Part shown: one piece after another, positions 20,493 through 30,630 of the stretch
Numbering within the stretch: position 1 is the stretch's first letter
Layout: each line of letters opens with the position of its first letter
DNA from: Vibrio proteolyticus NBRC 13287
GTDB lineage: Bacteria > Pseudomonadota > Gammaproteobacteria > Enterobacterales > Vibrionaceae
Length of the DNA stretch: 64,000 nt
Assembly (NCBI RefSeq): GCF_000467125.1
Contig: NZ_BATJ01000002.1
Location: 1 to 64,000, forward strand
Direction of reading: 5' to 3'
The notes under the pieces: model-generated
What the model was told of the DNA's origin: nothing
Database searches by the model: none
The model's input: the letters and a program-made list of their open reading frames with translations, nothing else
Translations under genes and position numbers: made by a program

Positions 20493-22010
20493 TCAGTGTT
20501 TACGTCGGCTCAGCAGATAGCCGGCGATCAGGCTGAGTAGTGTCCACGCGTATAACGGCCAGCTGCCAACCAGGCGATACGGGGTTTGGCCGCTCGTTGA
20601 TTCCAGTTCGGCTCGCAAAACGCCCGTCTCAAATTGTGGCAGTTGTGTGAGGACGTTGCCTTTGTAATCCGTCACCGCGGTCACGCCATTGTTGGTGGAT
20701 CGAATCAAGGGTTTGCCCAGTTCCAGCGCGCGCATACGGGCGATCTCCATGTGCTGCAAAGGACCGATTGATCGCCCGAACCAAGCGTCGTTCGATAACG
20801 TCAGAATGAAATCCGTTTCGTCTGTCACATTTTGTCGGACCTGTTCATTGAAGATGATCTCGTAACACAGTGCCGGTGCCATGTGACGGCCATTGGCCAC
20901 TATGTTTGGCTGCACAAACGCTCCGCGACTGAATGATGACATTGGCAGATTAAAGAACGGCGCCAGTGGGCGCAGGATGCGTTCAAATGGCACAAATTCA
21001 CCGAACGGCAGCAGATGATGCTTGTGATAGCGTTCGGTCGGGTCATACTCATAATCGCCGTATGGCGTGCTGCCGAGCGACAGAATACTGTTGTAAAACT
21101 TTTTATTCTGACCCATGTTGACGACGCCGGTGACGATTGCGCTATGGTTGAGGCGTGCCGCTTCATCCAGGTTGCGTAAGTAGGACGGGATTTCGAATTC
21201 AAACGCCGGTATTGCGGCTTCCGGCCAGACAATAATGTCGGCGTCCCAGTTTTCGCGGCTGAGGTCCGTGTACTTCATGATGGTCGGCCAGCGTTGGCTG
21301 GGTTTCCACTTGAGCTCTTGTGGAATGTTCCCCTGGATCAGTGCGACCGTGGTTTTGCTGTCTGGATTGGGCGTTACCCAGTCGATATTACGCAAGCCAT
21401 ACCCGGTGGCAAAAATGACCAGTGGGATCATGATGGTGCTCCAGGCGCGATGAACGATGGCATACATTAACGCACCGGCACACATCATGATCAGCAGCGT
21501 GAGCAGTTCAACGCCGCCAAGCGGGGCAAAGTTGGCGAGCGGGCTGTCAATCTGGCTATAGCCGAGCCAGAGCCACGGAAAGCCCGTCATTACCCAGCCG
21601 CGTAACCAGTCAAAGATCAGCCACAATACCGGCGCAGCCAGTAAGTAGCGGCTGCGGTTGCTGCGAGGGAAAAAGCGGTTTAGTGACCAGGCCCATAGCG
21701 CCGAATAAACCGACAAATACCCCACCAGAAGTGCCATCAGGAAGACGCTGGCGATTTTGGGCATGCCGCCGAAGTTATCGATACTGACATGGACCCAACT
21801 GATGCCGGTGGCAAACTGTCCGAGACCCCAGGCGTAGCCGATGGCGAGTGCGTGCCTTGCCGATTGTTGGTAAAGCAGTGCCAGAAGCAGAAGTGGGCTA
21901 AGCAGGGCCAGAGGCCAGAGTTGATAGGGGGCAAAAGCAAGGGTGGTTAAGGCGCCAACAAAAGCGGCCGCAACGGGCCGCTTGAGGCGATGAAGTAGCG
22001 ATTTCATCAT
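20493..22010 (-). CDS. lnt: Apolipoprotein N-acyltransferase
   Basis: A 505-residue inner-membrane enzyme that adds the third acyl chain to lipoproteins. The N-terminal half is membrane-embedded (about eight hydrophobic segments); the periplasmic nitrilase-like domain has the Glu in [10 protein letters not shown], the Lys in [10 protein letters not shown] and the Cys in PALCYEIIF. Substrates are encoded in the same window (RlpA, LptE, ChiQ and others). Last gene of the phoH-ybeY-corC-lnt run, the same order as E. coli ybeZYX-lnt. Confidence 0.97.
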   Translation of the reverse strand: MMKSLLHRLKRPVAAAFVGALTTLAFAPYQLWPLALLSPLLLLALLYQQSARHALAIGYAWGLGQFATGISWVHVSIDNFGGMPKIASVFLMALLVGYLSVYSALWAWSLNRFFPRSNRSRYLLAAPVLWLIFDWLRGWVMTGFPWLWLGYSQIDSPLANFAPLGGVELLTLLIMMCAGALMYAIVHRAWSTIMIPLVIFATGYGLRNIDWVTPNPDSKTTVALIQGNIPQELKWKPSQRWPTIMKYTDLSRENWDADIIVWPEAAIPAFEFEIPSYLRNLDEAARLNHSAIVTGVVNMGQNKKFYNSILSLGSTPYGDYEYDPTERYHKHHLLPFGEFVPFERILRPLAPFFNLPMSSFSRGAFVQPNIVANGRHMAPALCYEIIFNEQVRQNVTDETDFILTLSNDAWFGRSIGPLQHMEIARMRALELGKPLIRSTNNGVTAVTDYKGNVLTQLPQFETGVLRAELESTSGQTPYRLVGSWPLYAWTLLSLIAGYLLSRRKH

Positions 22011-22028
22011 CTGTTATCATTCTGACAG

Positions 22029-22042
22029 ACCCCGAAAGGGGT
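22029..22042. repeat. Short hairpin between corC and lnt
   Basis: Stem ACCCC/GGGGT closing a four-base loop. No T-run; it occupies most of the 40-base gap and may slow or protect the transcript end of corC. Confidence 0.5.
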
Positions 22043-22050
22043 GGTTAGCG

Positions 22051-22950
22051 TTACTCCCCGGCCGCTTGAGGCAGAGGCTGTTCATCCGGAACCGTTACCT
22101 GAAGTTGAACGACTCGGCGATTGTCCGCAGCTGTCACTTTGAAACTGTAGCTGTCGATTTCCACAATTTCACCACGAGAAGGCAGGTGACCGAATGCGGT
22201 CATGACCATGCCGCCGACGGTATCCACTTCTTCATCACTGAACTGGGTGCCGAACGTTTGGTTGAACTCTTCTATGGTGGTCAGTGCTTTGACTGCATAG
22301 GTGTGCTTACTGAGTTTACGGATGTCCATTGCTTCTTCGTCGTCGAATTCGTCTTCGATATCGCCAACGATCTCTTCGAGAATATCTTCAATGGTCACCA
22401 GACCAGAAACACCACCGAACTCATCTACGACAATTGCCATGTGATAACGTTCCTCACGGAATTCTTTCAACAAGCGATCAACCCGCTTGCTTTCCGGAAC
22501 CACGACCGCAGGACGGATCACTTCTTCGATATCAAATGGCGAGCTGTCTGAGCCCAAATACTTGAGTAAGTCCTTCGCTAGCAGAATGCCTTCCACATGG
22601 TCTTTGTCTTCACTGATGACCGGGTAGCGGGAGTGCTGAGCATCGGTGATCAGCAGAACCAGCTTATCCAGATCATCACTGCGTTCCACAGTGACCATCT
22701 GTGAGCGTGGGATCATGATATCACGCACGCGCATTTCGGAGATTTCCATCACCCCTTCGAGCATGTCTCGGGTGTCATGGTCAATCAGGTCGTTGACTTC
22801 GGAGTCTCGGATGACATCCACTAATTCCTGGCGATCTTTCGGTTCGCCCTGGAACAACTGACCCAGGCGTTCAAAGAAGGACTTTCTACTCGGACCTTCA
22901 GATTTTTCTTTTTTGCTTTCCGTTGAACTCGGAGAATTATCGTCGCTCAT
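22051..22950 (-). CDS. corC: CorC/HlyC family magnesium and cobalt efflux protein (YbeX)
   Basis: A 299-residue cytosolic protein without membrane segments. The start is charged and low-complexity (about 1-45). Two CBS domains follow (about 75-190), with [15 protein letters not shown] and [24 protein letters not shown] marking the second. The C-terminal CorC_HlyC domain (about 210-290) ends near LQVTVP. Homologues are linked to Mg2+/Co2+ homeostasis and to ribosome maturation together with YbeY. The leader between ybeY and this gene has a compact RNA-like fold. Confidence 0.93.
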   Translation of the reverse strand: MSDDNSPSSTESKKEKSEGPSRKSFFERLGQLFQGEPKDRQELVDVIRDSEVNDLIDHDTRDMLEGVMEISEMRVRDIMIPRSQMVTVERSDDLDKLVLLITDAQHSRYPVISEDKDHVEGILLAKDLLKYLGSDSSPFDIEEVIRPAVVVPESKRVDRLLKEFREERYHMAIVVDEFGGVSGLVTIEDILEEIVGDIEDEFDDEEAMDIRKLSKHTYAVKALTTIEEFNQTFGTQFSDEEVDTVGGMVMTAFGHLPSRGEIVEIDSYSFKVTAADNRRVVQLQVTVPDEQPLPQAAGE

Positions 22951-22965
22951 TATTTCTCAATTAAG

Positions 22966-23068
22966 TAACGCTATCAGAAGTGTGATAGCACACATTGACG
23001 GTGAGGCATCCCAATGATGCCCCGGCTCGGGAAATAGCCGGAACCGTCACGAACGAAGCAGGGCGTTA
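22966..23068 (-). ncRNA. Candidate structured leader RNA of corC (three-way junction)
   Basis: The 121-base ybeY-corC gap is almost entirely inverted repeats. Core at 22996-23049: P1 is 7 bp (22996-23002 with 23043-23049); it encloses P2 of 6 bp (23005-23010 with 23016-23021, loop ccaat) and P3 of 6 bp (23022-23027 with 23036-23041, 8-base loop). P2 and P3 abut with no spacer. An outer 6-bp pairing (22966-22971 with 23063-23068) and a side hairpin GTGTG/CACAC (22980-22984 with 22989-22993) enclose the rest. There is no T-run, so it is not a simple terminator. All pairs were read by eye; function is inference. Confidence 0.5.
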
Positions 23069-23071
23069 GCA

Positions 23072-23536
23072 CTACTCCTTTTCTGCCAGATACGGGTCAG
23101 TGTAACCCATCGCCAGCATGATTTCTGTTTCGAGGGACTCCATCTCTTCTGCTTCATCCTCCTCGATATGGTCATAACCTAGCAGATGCAGACTGCCATG
23201 TACAACCATATGTGCCCAGTGGGCCTCCAGTGGTTTCTCTTGTTCTTTCGCCTCGTTTTCAACGACTTGACGGCAGATGACCAGATCGCCCAACAGGTTC
23301 ATTTCGATGCCCGGTGGCGCCTCAAACGGAAATGACAGCACATTTGTCGGCTTATCTTTACCGCGATAGTCGCGATTGAGCGCCTGACTTTCTTCGTTGT
23401 CAACGATCCGGACGGTGACTTCGGCGTCGGCCTGAAAACGCTGGATGGCGTTATCCAGCCAGCGCTGAACATCCTGCTCTGATGGCAGGCCGGATTCTTG
23501 TTCGACCGCCAATTGCAGATCAAGTTCGATAGTCAT
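23072..23536 (-). CDS. ybeY: Endoribonuclease YbeY, rRNA maturation factor
   Basis: A 154-residue metallo-RNase involved in 16S rRNA 3' end maturation and 70S quality control. The zinc motif is H113-x3-H117-x5-H123 in [11 protein letters not shown], within one residue of E. coli numbering. A conserved arginine lies in [17 protein letters not shown]. Starts at the last base of phoH (1-base overlap), so coupled to it. Confidence 0.97.
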   Translation of the reverse strand: MTIELDLQLAVEQESGLPSEQDVQRWLDNAIQRFQADAEVTVRIVDNEESQALNRDYRGKDKPTNVLSFPFEAPPGIEMNLLGDLVICRQVVENEAKEQEKPLEAHWAHMVVHGSLHLLGYDHIEEDEAEEMESLETEIMLAMGYTDPYLAEKE

Positions 23537-24642
23537 TACTTACTGGTTTCCTGAATCGAAGTCGGTGTGGTGTTTTGCTCTGAGACGGCAGCATCGCTCT
23601 GTTTGGCTTCGCGCTCTTCACGACGGCGACGTTCATACTCTTTGCGTTCTTTTTGATCCTGCGCTTCCCATTTCTCATACGCATTCACGATGCGGGCCAC
23701 CACAGGGTGACGTACCACGTCATCAGACTGGAAGAAGTTAAAGCTGATTTCGTCGACTTCATTCAGTACTTCAATCGCATGACGCAGACCTGATTTCGCG
23801 CCGCGTGGCAAATCGATCTGAGTGACATCACCGGTAATGACGGCGCGTGAGTTAAAGCCAATACGGGTCAGGAACATTTTCATTTGCTCTACCGTAGTGT
23901 TCTGGCTCTCATCGAGAATGATAAACGCATCGTTGAGTGTACGGCCTCGCATGTACGCAAGAGGCGCGACTTCAATCACGTTGCGCTCAATCAGCTTTTC
24001 CACACGTTCGAAGCCGAGCATTTCAAACAGCGCGTCGTAGAGTGGGCGCAGGTACGGATCGACTTTCTGGCTCAGATCGCCGGGCAGAAAGCCTAATTTT
24101 TCACCGGCTTCGACCGCTGGGCGGGTCAGCAGAATTCGGCGGATTTCCTGACGCTCCAGGGCATCCACGGCCGCCGCGACCGCCAGATACGTCTTACCGG
24201 TACCCGCAGGACCGATACCGAAGCTGATATCATGGGTGACCATGTTCACCAGATACTGAGCCTGATTCGGCGTTCTCGGTTTGATGACCCCTTTTTTGGT
24301 CTTAATGAACACTTCTTTGCCGTGCTCAATACTGGATTCGCTGGCTTGTTCCAGTACACCGGACTCTTTGATCGCTAAATGGATCTGCTCAGGTTCAATA
24401 TCCGGAATATTGCCACGTAGCGGAGCGGTGTCGACGTACAGCGTTTTGATGATATCCAGTGCCGCAGCGGAAGTGTGGGGTTTCCCGACGATAGTAAAAA
24501 AGTTGCCTCGGTAGCTGATTTCAACGCCCAGACGGCGTTCGAGGTGTTTGATGTTGTCGTCGAAAGGGCCGCAAAGGCTGGCCAGGCGGCGGTTGTCTGA
24601 AGGTTCTAGGTTGATTTCCAGAGTTACTATTTTTGTGCTCAA
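23536..24642 (-). CDS. ybeZ: PhoH-like ATPase (YbeZ)
   Basis: A 368-residue PhoH-family P-loop ATPase. Walker A is [12 protein letters not shown] at about 145-156; Walker B is [10 protein letters not shown] with following T; further motifs include [12 protein letters not shown]. The C terminus (about 325-368) is highly charged ([17 protein letters not shown]) then disordered, suitable for RNA or ribosome contact. It probably works with YbeY, its partner in E. coli. Confidence 0.94.
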   Translation of the reverse strand: MSTKIVTLEINLEPSDNRRLASLCGPFDDNIKHLERRLGVEISYRGNFFTIVGKPHTSAAALDIIKTLYVDTAPLRGNIPDIEPEQIHLAIKESGVLEQASESSIEHGKEVFIKTKKGVIKPRTPNQAQYLVNMVTHDISFGIGPAGTGKTYLAVAAAVDALERQEIRRILLTRPAVEAGEKLGFLPGDLSQKVDPYLRPLYDALFEMLGFERVEKLIERNVIEVAPLAYMRGRTLNDAFIILDESQNTTVEQMKMFLTRIGFNSRAVITGDVTQIDLPRGAKSGLRHAIEVLNEVDEISFNFFQSDDVVRHPVVARIVNAYEKWEAQDQKERKEYERRRREEREAKQSDAAVSEQNTTPTSIQETSK

Positions 24643-24669
24643 TGTTGCCTCTCATTTTGCCATTTTAGC

Positions 24670-24695
24670 GGAAGCCCGATTGCGACCGGGCTTCC
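24670..24695 (-). terminator. Terminator-like hairpin after miaB
   Basis: Perfect 9-bp stem ggaagcccg/cgggcttcc with an 8-base loop, between the miaB stop and ybeZ. The minus-strand tail (CGCTAAAATGG) lacks a real T-run, so termination may be partial and read-through into ybeZ possible. Confidence 0.55.
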
Positions 24696-24715
24696 CTATG
24701 GCAGGTTATACGAAC

Positions 24716-26140
24716 TTAAGGCGTAAATGTAGCGACACCCAGTTCGTCTTCGCGACGTGTTTTGGCCATCATCTGAGTGGGCGAAATCACCTGGCGAAGG
24801 TTCATGTCTTTCTCTGTGCGGAGCAGTTCACCACGCAGAGAGTTCGGGAATACGTCAACGATCTTCACGTCAACAAACTGACCAATAAGATCCGCCGATC
24901 CTTCAAAGTTTACTACACGGTTGTTCTCAGTACGACCACGAAGTTCCATCAGGTTCTTCTTCGACGGGCCTTCAACCAGAATGCGCTGTTCGGTGTCCAT
25001 CATCAGGCGCGAGTAACGCATCGCCTGGCTGTTGATGGTCTGTTGTAGCTCGTACAGGCGCTCTTTTTTGGTTTGCTCGGACAGATCGCAAGGGTAGTCT
25101 GCCGCCGGTGTACCCGGACGAGGAGAGAAGATAAAGCTGAAGCTCATATCAAAATCCACGTCACGGATCAGTTTCATGGTGTCCTGGAAGTCTTTGTCGC
25201 TCTCACCAGGGAAACCCACGATAAAGTCAGAGCTGATCTGAATATCAGGGCGCGCTTTACGCAGTTTACGAATGATCGACTTGTACTCAATACCTGTATG
25301 AGGACGCTTCATCATGGTCAGGATACGGTCACTGCCGCTTTGCACTGGCAGGTGTAAGAAACTCACCAGCTCCGGTGTATCTTCATAGACGGCGATGATA
25401 TCGTCAGTGAATTCCAGTGGGTGGCTGGTGGTGAAGCGGATTCGGTCAATACCATCAATCGAAGCGACCAGGCGCAGTAGCTCTGCAAAGCTGCAGATAT
25501 CACCATCGTGCATTGGTCCACGGTACGCGTTAACGTTCTGACCCAACAGGTTCACTTCACGCACGCCTTGCTCAGCCAGTTGAGCGATCTCGAACAGCAC
25601 GTCATCCATTGGGCGACTGACTTCTTCGCCACGGGTGTATGGAACCACACAGTAGGTGCAGTATTTAGAACAGCCTTCCATGATGGAAACGAATGCGGTT
25701 GCACCATCGGCACGCGGTTCTGGCAAGCGGTCAAACTTCTCGATTTCTGGGAATGAAATGTCCATAACCGGTGCCTCGTCGTCGCGTGACTGCTTGATCA
25801 TTTCAGGCAGGCGGTGCAGAGTCTGAGGGCCGAAGATAACGTCGACAAACGGCGCACGCTCACGGATATGGTCACCTTCCTGTGTGGCTACACAGCCGCC
25901 CACACCAATCACTACGCCCGGTTTTTTGTCTTTCAGTGTTTTCCAGCGACCAAGCTGGTGGAAGACTTTTTCTTGTGCCTTTTCACGGATCGAACAGGTG
26001 TTCAGTAGTAGTACATCTGCTTCTTCTGGTTCTTCTGTCAGCTCGTAGCCGTTTGCCGCGTTAAGCAGATCAGCCATTTTGGATGAATCGTATTCATTCA
26101 TCTGGCAGCCCCAGGTTTTAATTAGCAGTTTCTTACTCAT
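24716..26140 (-). CDS. miaB: tRNA-2-methylthio-N6-isopentenyladenosine37 synthase
   Basis: A 474-residue radical SAM methylthiotransferase for A37 of tRNAs that read UNN codons. Auxiliary cluster cysteines C12 ([10 protein letters not shown]), about C49 (NTCSIREKA) and about C83 (GGCVATQEG); radical SAM motif CSKYCTYC near 157-164. A TRAM domain forms the C terminus (about 380-445). Start 26140 (MSKKLLIK) matches the family; the 10 extra codons upstream are not conserved. Confidence 0.97.
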   Translation of the reverse strand: MSKKLLIKTWGCQMNEYDSSKMADLLNAANGYELTEEPEEADVLLLNTCSIREKAQEKVFHQLGRWKTLKDKKPGVVIGVGGCVATQEGDHIRERAPFVDVIFGPQTLHRLPEMIKQSRDDEAPVMDISFPEIEKFDRLPEPRADGATAFVSIMEGCSKYCTYCVVPYTRGEEVSRPMDDVLFEIAQLAEQGVREVNLLGQNVNAYRGPMHDGDICSFAELLRLVASIDGIDRIRFTTSHPLEFTDDIIAVYEDTPELVSFLHLPVQSGSDRILTMMKRPHTGIEYKSIIRKLRKARPDIQISSDFIVGFPGESDKDFQDTMKLIRDVDFDMSFSFIFSPRPGTPAADYPCDLSEQTKKERLYELQQTINSQAMRYSRLMMDTEQRILVEGPSKKNLMELRGRTENNRVVNFEGSADLIGQFVDVKIVDVFPNSLRGELLRTEKDMNLRQVISPTQMMAKTRREDELGVATFTP

Positions 26141-26388
26141 CTCACTTTCGCTCGTGTTAATTCTCAACATAATGAACGTTACCGTTCAAATTATAGCCGC
26201 CCTCTCGGCGGTAAGCGGCGTATTGTACTGCTTTAAAAACCAACTGACCAGTATTGCAGTAAATTCTCTTAGAAGCCTTGTTTTTACTGGGTTTTGACCA
26301 CACGCGGCTCAAGGTTTTTAGTTACATTTTGGTTATGAAAACGTACAATGAAAAACAGGTCGAAAATCAAGACGATGAAGTGCAAGAA

Positions 26389-27537
26389 ATGAACAACTAT
26401 GAAGTCGCCGTTGTCGGAGGCGGTATGGTCGGTGCCGCTGTCGCCCTCGGTTTTGCTCGCCAGGGGCGCAGTGTGGTGTTGGTGGAAGGGGCTGAGCCAA
26501 AGGCATTTGACGCCGCTCAGCCCATGGATATCCGTGTTTCAGCAATTTCTGAAACGTCGGTGGCTTTGTTGCGTGAACTGGGCGCCTGGGAAGATATCGC
26601 CGCGATGCGTGTCTGTCCGTATCGTCGATTGGAAACCTGGGAGCACCCAGAGTGCCGTACCCGCTTTGACGCAGAGTCGATGGCGCTGGAGCAACTGGGC
26701 TACATTATCGAAAATCGTCTGATTCAGCTCGGACTGTGGCAACAGTTCGACCAGTATGACAACCTGACCGTCAGATGTCCGGATACGCTCAGCGACATCG
26801 AATTCGGGGCGCGCAACCGTGTGACTCTCAGTTCTGGCGAGACGTTCGACGTCGAATGGGTCGTGGGGGCCGACGGGGCTAACTCGCACGTCAGACAACT
26901 GGCTGGTATTGGGGTGACCGCCTGGGACTATCGCCAGCACTGTATGCTGATTAGTGTTGAGACGGCGAAGCCGCAACAGGACATCACCTGGCAACAGTTC
27001 ACCTCAGCTGGCCCGCGGTCGTTTTTGCCTTTGTGTGGTCATCAAGGATCACTGGTTTGGTATGACTCTCCGCAGAAAATACGCCAGTTAAGTGCGCTCA
27101 ATCATGATCAGTTGCGTGAACAGATCCTCACTACGTTTCCTCCTGAGTTGGGCGATGTGAAGGTTCAGGGGATGGGCTCGTTTCCTCTGACCCGACGTCA
27201 TGCACAGACGTACGCCCAGCGCGGATGTGTACTGGTGGGAGACTCGGCGCACACCATCAATCCCCTGGCCGGACAGGGAGTCAACCTCGGCTTCAAAGAT
27301 GTGGCGGTGCTGTTGGACGAGAGTGACGGTCATGAGTTAGAGGCGGTTTTGCTCAAGCGGTATGAGCGTCGTCGTCGTCCGGACAATCTGTTAATGCAAA
27401 CGGGGATGGATGTGTTTTACAAAGGCTTCAGTAATGATTTACCACCGCTGAAATTGCTGCGCAATGCCGCGCTGAAACTGGCGGAACATTCGGGGCCGGT
27501 GAAGCAACAGGTACTCAAATATGCATTAGGCATGTAA
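26389..27537 (+). CDS. ubiF: Ubiquinone biosynthesis FAD-dependent hydroxylase, UbiF type
   Basis: A 382-residue flavoprotein monooxygenase of the UbiH/UbiF/VisC family in the ubiquinone pathway. FAD motifs: VVGGGMVGAAVALGFARQG at the N terminus, VVGADGANSHVRQ in the middle, and VLVGDSAHTINPLAGQGVNLG near residue 280. Position beside miaB matches E. coli ubiF, which hydroxylates C6 of the ring, so that assignment is preferred over UbiH. Start 26389 gives the usual short N terminus; an in-frame ATG at 26335 is possible. Neither has a strong ribosome-binding site. Confidence 0.9.
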   Translation: MNNYEVAVVGGGMVGAAVALGFARQGRSVVLVEGAEPKAFDAAQPMDIRVSAISETSVALLRELGAWEDIAAMRVCPYRRLETWEHPECRTRFDAESMALEQLGYIIENRLIQLGLWQQFDQYDNLTVRCPDTLSDIEFGARNRVTLSSGETFDVEWVVGADGANSHVRQLAGIGVTAWDYRQHCMLISVETAKPQQDITWQQFTSAGPRSFLPLCGHQGSLVWYDSPQKIRQLSALNHDQLREQILTTFPPELGDVKVQGMGSFPLTRRHAQTYAQRGCVLVGDSAHTINPLAGQGVNLGFKDVAVLLDESDGHELEAVLLKRYERRRRPDNLLMQTGMDVFYKGFSNDLPPLKLLRNAALKLAEHSGPVKQQVLKYALGM

Positions 27538-27550
27538 AAGTTTAACGACA

Positions 27551-27580
27551 AAAAAACGCTGCCTATGGCAGCGTTTTTTG
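27551..27580. terminator. Bidirectional terminator between ubiF and crr
   Basis: Stem cgctgcc/ggcagcg (27557-27563 with 27567-27573) flanked by six A before and six T after, so it works for both converging genes. Confidence 0.93.
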
Positions 27581-27595
27581 TTGCATGACTAAGTG

Positions 27596-28105
27596 TTACT
27601 TAGTGACGCGAAGCACTGGCGTTTCACCAACAGTCACAGAACCAGACAGCTTGTTCAGCTCTTTGATTTCGTCCATGTTAGAGATAACCACTGGAGTCAG
27701 CGTAGATTTTGCTTTCTCTTCCAGCAGAGCCAGATCGAATTCGATGATAGTGTCACCTACCTTCACTGTCTGGCCTTCTTCAGCGATGCGCTTAAAGCCT
27801 TCGCCTTTCAGCTCAACAGTATCGATACCGAAGTGAACGAATAGCTCAACGCCGTCGTCAGATTCGATTGAGAACGCATGGTTGGTCTCAAAGATCTTAC
27901 CGATAGTACCGTTTACAGGAGCTACCATTTTGTTACCCGCAGGTTTGATAGCGATGCCGTCACCAACGATCTTTTCAGCAAAAACAACATCTGGCACGTC
28001 TTCGATGTTTACGATTTCACCTGAAAGTGGTGCGATGATTTCGATTGCACCCGCGCTAGCGCTGTCGTCAGAGACCAGCTTCTTAAGTTTGTCAAACAGA
28101 CCCAT
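27596..28105 (-). CDS. crr: PTS glucose-specific enzyme IIA
   Basis: A 169-residue soluble IIA(Glc). Phosphorylated histidine H91 (in [11 protein letters not shown]) and partner H76 (in ETNHAFSI), matching E. coli H90/H75. It takes phosphate from HPr and passes it to IIB domains; when unphosphorylated it inhibits carbon uptake systems, and when phosphorylated it activates adenylate cyclase. Because NagE in this window has no IIA domain, Crr is the expected donor for GlcNAc uptake. The gap to ptsI is 106 bases. Confidence 0.97.
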   Translation of the reverse strand: MGLFDKLKKLVSDDSASAGAIEIIAPLSGEIVNIEDVPDVVFAEKIVGDGIAIKPAGNKMVAPVNGTIGKIFETNHAFSIESDDGVELFVHFGIDTVELKGEGFKRIAEEGQTVKVGDTIIEFDLALLEEKAKSTLTPVVISNMDEIKELNKLSGSVTVGETPVLRVTK

Positions 28106-28211
28106 TGTGTCATGCTCCTAACGTTGAGTTTTTTTCTGTCGATTTATAGTATACCAATCATAGTCGATAGACGACTACTTTTAGTCGCCTATCCCTTTGG
28201 TATTAGCAGAT

Positions 28212-29936
28212 TTATTGAGACTTTTCTGCAATAAATTTCTCTACACACGCTTCAATTTCATCAGCAGTCGGGAGAGACAAAGCCTCTTCTGCCATCGCTT
28301 TGACGTCAGCAAAGTTGGTATTGCGGATCACTTTTTTCACTTTCGGGATTGAGATGCCGCTCATGGAGAACTCATCCAGACCCATACCCAGTAGCAGTAA
28401 TGTAGCGCGATCATCACCAGCCAGTTCGCCACACATACCGGTCCACTTGCCTTCAGCGTGAGACGCATCAATGACTTGCTTGATCACGTTCAGTACGGCT
28501 GGAGACAGCGGGTTATATAGGTGAGAAATCATTTCGTTACCACGGTCAACCGCCAGTGTGTACTGAGTCAGGTCATTGGTACCGATAGAGAAGAACGAAA
28601 CTTCTTTTGCCAGATGGTGAGCGATTGCAGCAGCTGCCGGTGTTTCAACCATCACACCGATTTCGATGTTTTCGTCGAACGACAGACCTTCAGTACGCAG
28701 CTCTGCTTTGTACTCTTCAATGGCTTTTTTCAGTTCACGAATCTCTTCAACAGAAATGATCATCGGGAACATGATGCGCAGTTTGCCATGAGCCGATGCA
28801 CGCAGGATACCGCGTAGCTGATCACGCAGAATTTCACGGCGATCCAAGCTGATGCGAACCGCACGCCAGCCCAGGAATGGGTTCATTTCTTGTGGCAAAT
28901 CCATGTATGGCAGGTCTTTGTCACCGCCAATGTCCATGGTACGGATGATGACGGCTTCGCCATGCATCGCTTCTGCCACTTCTTTGTACGCCTGGTACTG
29001 CTCTTCTTCCGTTGGCAGGGCGTCACGGTCCATGAACAGGAATTCTGTACGGTACAGACCAACGCCTTCGCCGCCGTTACGCAGTACGCCGTCACAGTCT
29101 TTTACAGTACCGATGTTGCCACACACTTCAACGCGGTGGCCGTCCAGAGTTTCGGCTGGCAGATCTTTGAGTTTCGCCAGTTCTTCTTTCTCTGCGATCG
29201 CTGCCGCCTGAACTTGCTTTGCTTCGTCGAGCTGAGCCTCGGACGGGTTAACGATGATCTGGTTGTTAACCGCATCCAGGATCAGAGTATCGCCGTTTTT
29301 CACACGTTTGGTGACGTCATTGGTACCCACAATCGCAGGAAGTTCGAGCGAACGAGCCATGATGGAAGTGTGAGAAGTACGACCGCCGATGTCGCACGCA
29401 AAACCCAGTACGTAGTCCAGGTTGATTTGCGCGGTTTCTGATGGCGTCAGGTCGTATGCAACCAAGATAACTTCTTCATTGATGTCACTCAGTGACACAA
29501 TGTTGATACCCAGTGCATTTTTAACAAAGCGCGTCCCGATATCGCGGATATCAGTCGCACGTTCTTTCAGATATTCATCGTCCAGAGATTCAAGCGCAGT
29601 GGCTTGCTCTTCGATCACAGTATGAATGGCGTTATCAGCGTGCAGCTTGTCGTTTTTGATAAGTGCTAGGATTTCTTCCTCTAGCTCTTCATCTTCAAGA
29701 AGCATGATGTGACCTTCAAAGATCGCTTCTTTTTCTTCACCAAAAGTTTCCAGTGCTTTCTGTTTGATCAGTTCCAGCTGAGCGGAAGATTTGTTGCGAG
29801 CGTCATAGAAACGCTGAACTTCTGCTTCAACTTGAGCGTCAGAAATAGTGGTCGTATTTAGGACAATTTCATCTTCTTGAAGTAGTAGTGCTTTACCGAT
29901 AGCAATACCAGGAGATGCCAGGATGCCTGAAATCAT
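28212..29936 (-). CDS. ptsI: PTS enzyme I
   Basis: A 574-residue phosphoenolpyruvate-protein phosphotransferase. Active histidine H189 in [13 protein letters not shown]-terminal PEP-binding barrel with [10 protein letters not shown] and GMCGELAGD holding the catalytic cysteine. Normal length. Transfers phosphate from PEP to HPr. The gap to ptsH contains a long hairpin that may set different levels of HPr and enzyme I. Confidence 0.98.
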   Translation of the reverse strand: MISGILASPGIAIGKALLLQEDEIVLNTTTISDAQVEAEVQRFYDARNKSSAQLELIKQKALETFGEEKEAIFEGHIMLLEDEELEEEILALIKNDKLHADNAIHTVIEEQATALESLDDEYLKERATDIRDIGTRFVKNALGINIVSLSDINEEVILVAYDLTPSETAQINLDYVLGFACDIGGRTSHTSIMARSLELPAIVGTNDVTKRVKNGDTLILDAVNNQIIVNPSEAQLDEAKQVQAAAIAEKEELAKLKDLPAETLDGHRVEVCGNIGTVKDCDGVLRNGGEGVGLYRTEFLFMDRDALPTEEEQYQAYKEVAEAMHGEAVIIRTMDIGGDKDLPYMDLPQEMNPFLGWRAVRISLDRREILRDQLRGILRASAHGKLRIMFPMIISVEEIRELKKAIEEYKAELRTEGLSFDENIEIGVMVETPAAAAIAHHLAKEVSFFSIGTNDLTQYTLAVDRGNEMISHLYNPLSPAVLNVIKQVIDASHAEGKWTGMCGELAGDDRATLLLLGMGLDEFSMSGISIPKVKKVIRNTNFADVKAMAEEALSLPTADEIEACVEKFIAEKSQ

Positions 29937-30014
29937 AGCCTTACCTTAAATTGGTCAACTTTATAACGGGAGATTTATGAGTGCGCTAACGAATATTTGT
30001 AGCTTAAGTTTGGG

Positions 30015-30064
30015 CCTATTTCCAACAAAGCCATTTTGCGTGGGCAAAATGGCTTTGAAATAGG
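30015..30064 (-). repeat. Long hairpin between ptsH and ptsI
   Basis: Perfect 14-bp stem (30026-30039 with 30044-30057, loop gtgg), continued after a 4-base bulge on one arm by 7 more pairs (30015-30021 with 30058-30064). On the transcribed strand no T-run follows, so it is not a standard terminator. It starts about 9 bases after the ptsH stop. Confidence 0.8.
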
Positions 30065-30072
30065 AGACCGGA

Positions 30073-30330
30073 TTAGTGCAGTTGGTCCATCAGAGCAACT
30101 AGGTGGTCTACAGCTTGTTGAGCCTGAGGGCCTTCCGCTGAAATTGTTACTACAGTACCTTTAACTAGGCCAAGAGTTTGTAGTTTGAACAGGCTCTTTG
30201 CGCTAGCGCTTTTGCCGTTAGAAGTCACAGTGATGTCCGCGTCGAATGCTTTTGCTTCTTTTACGAACTGTGCAGCTGGACGAGTGTGAAGACCGTTTTC
30301 TGCAGTGATTTCTACTTGCTTCTCGTACAT
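30073..30330 (-). CDS. ptsH: HPr phosphocarrier protein
   Basis: An 85-residue PTS carrier. Phosphorylated H15 in NGLHTRPAA; conserved S46 in [15 protein letters not shown]. Passes phosphate from enzyme I to IIA domains such as Crr. First gene of ptsH-ptsI-crr; GGGG lies about 8 bases before the ATG. Confidence 0.98.
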   Translation of the reverse strand: MYEKQVEITAENGLHTRPAAQFVKEAKAFDADITVTSNGKSASAKSLFKLQTLGLVKGTVVTISAEGPQAQQAVDHLVALMDQLH

Positions 30331-30576
30331 GTTATATACCCCAATTGATTTATTTTTTTCAGTTTCTTAACCAGTTTCAGCTTAACCGCAACTGTTGGGT
30401 TGCGCTAGCGCAACCCCGCCTTTTACGTGTTACAGCTGATACTGGAGTGAACTTTTTGCAACCGCTTTGCATTCCGTTAGGAAAACTAGCCGTCGATATA
30501 AATTCTTCCGCTTCTTTTATTTTGAAGCTAGAAATAAAGCTGACCCGATATTACCAAAGGTGAGGCAAGGATCAAC
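30331..30576 (-). promoter_or_regulatory. ptsH leader and promoter region
   Basis: About 250 bases between cysK and ptsH. It holds a perfect 20-base palindrome (30397-30416, gggttgcgctagcgcaaccc) and, between it and the start codon, two imperfect direct copies of agtttc...cttaacc (about 30361-30386). I cannot place a confident -10/-35 pair. The palindrome could be an operator or a hairpin in the 5' leader. Confidence 0.5.
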
Positions 30577-30603
30577 AAAAAAGCCCCTAAAAGGGGCTTT
30601 TTT
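30577..30603. terminator. Terminator after cysK
   Basis: Stem aaaaaagcccc/ggggctttttt (30577-30587, 30593-30603) with loop taaaa. Strong on the minus strand for cysK. Confidence 0.93.
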
Positions 30604-30630
30604 AAACCAAAAATTGATTTGACCACAGGT

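Noticed and set aside
22029..22042. Terminator for corC
   Set aside because: The ACCCC/GGGGT hairpin has no T-run on the transcribed strand.
22966..23068. Integron attC site (VCR-like) in the corC leader
   Set aside because: The outer TAACGC/GCGTTA arms recall integron repeats, but the core sites do not fit RYYYAAC and GTTRRRY, and there is no cassette array around it.
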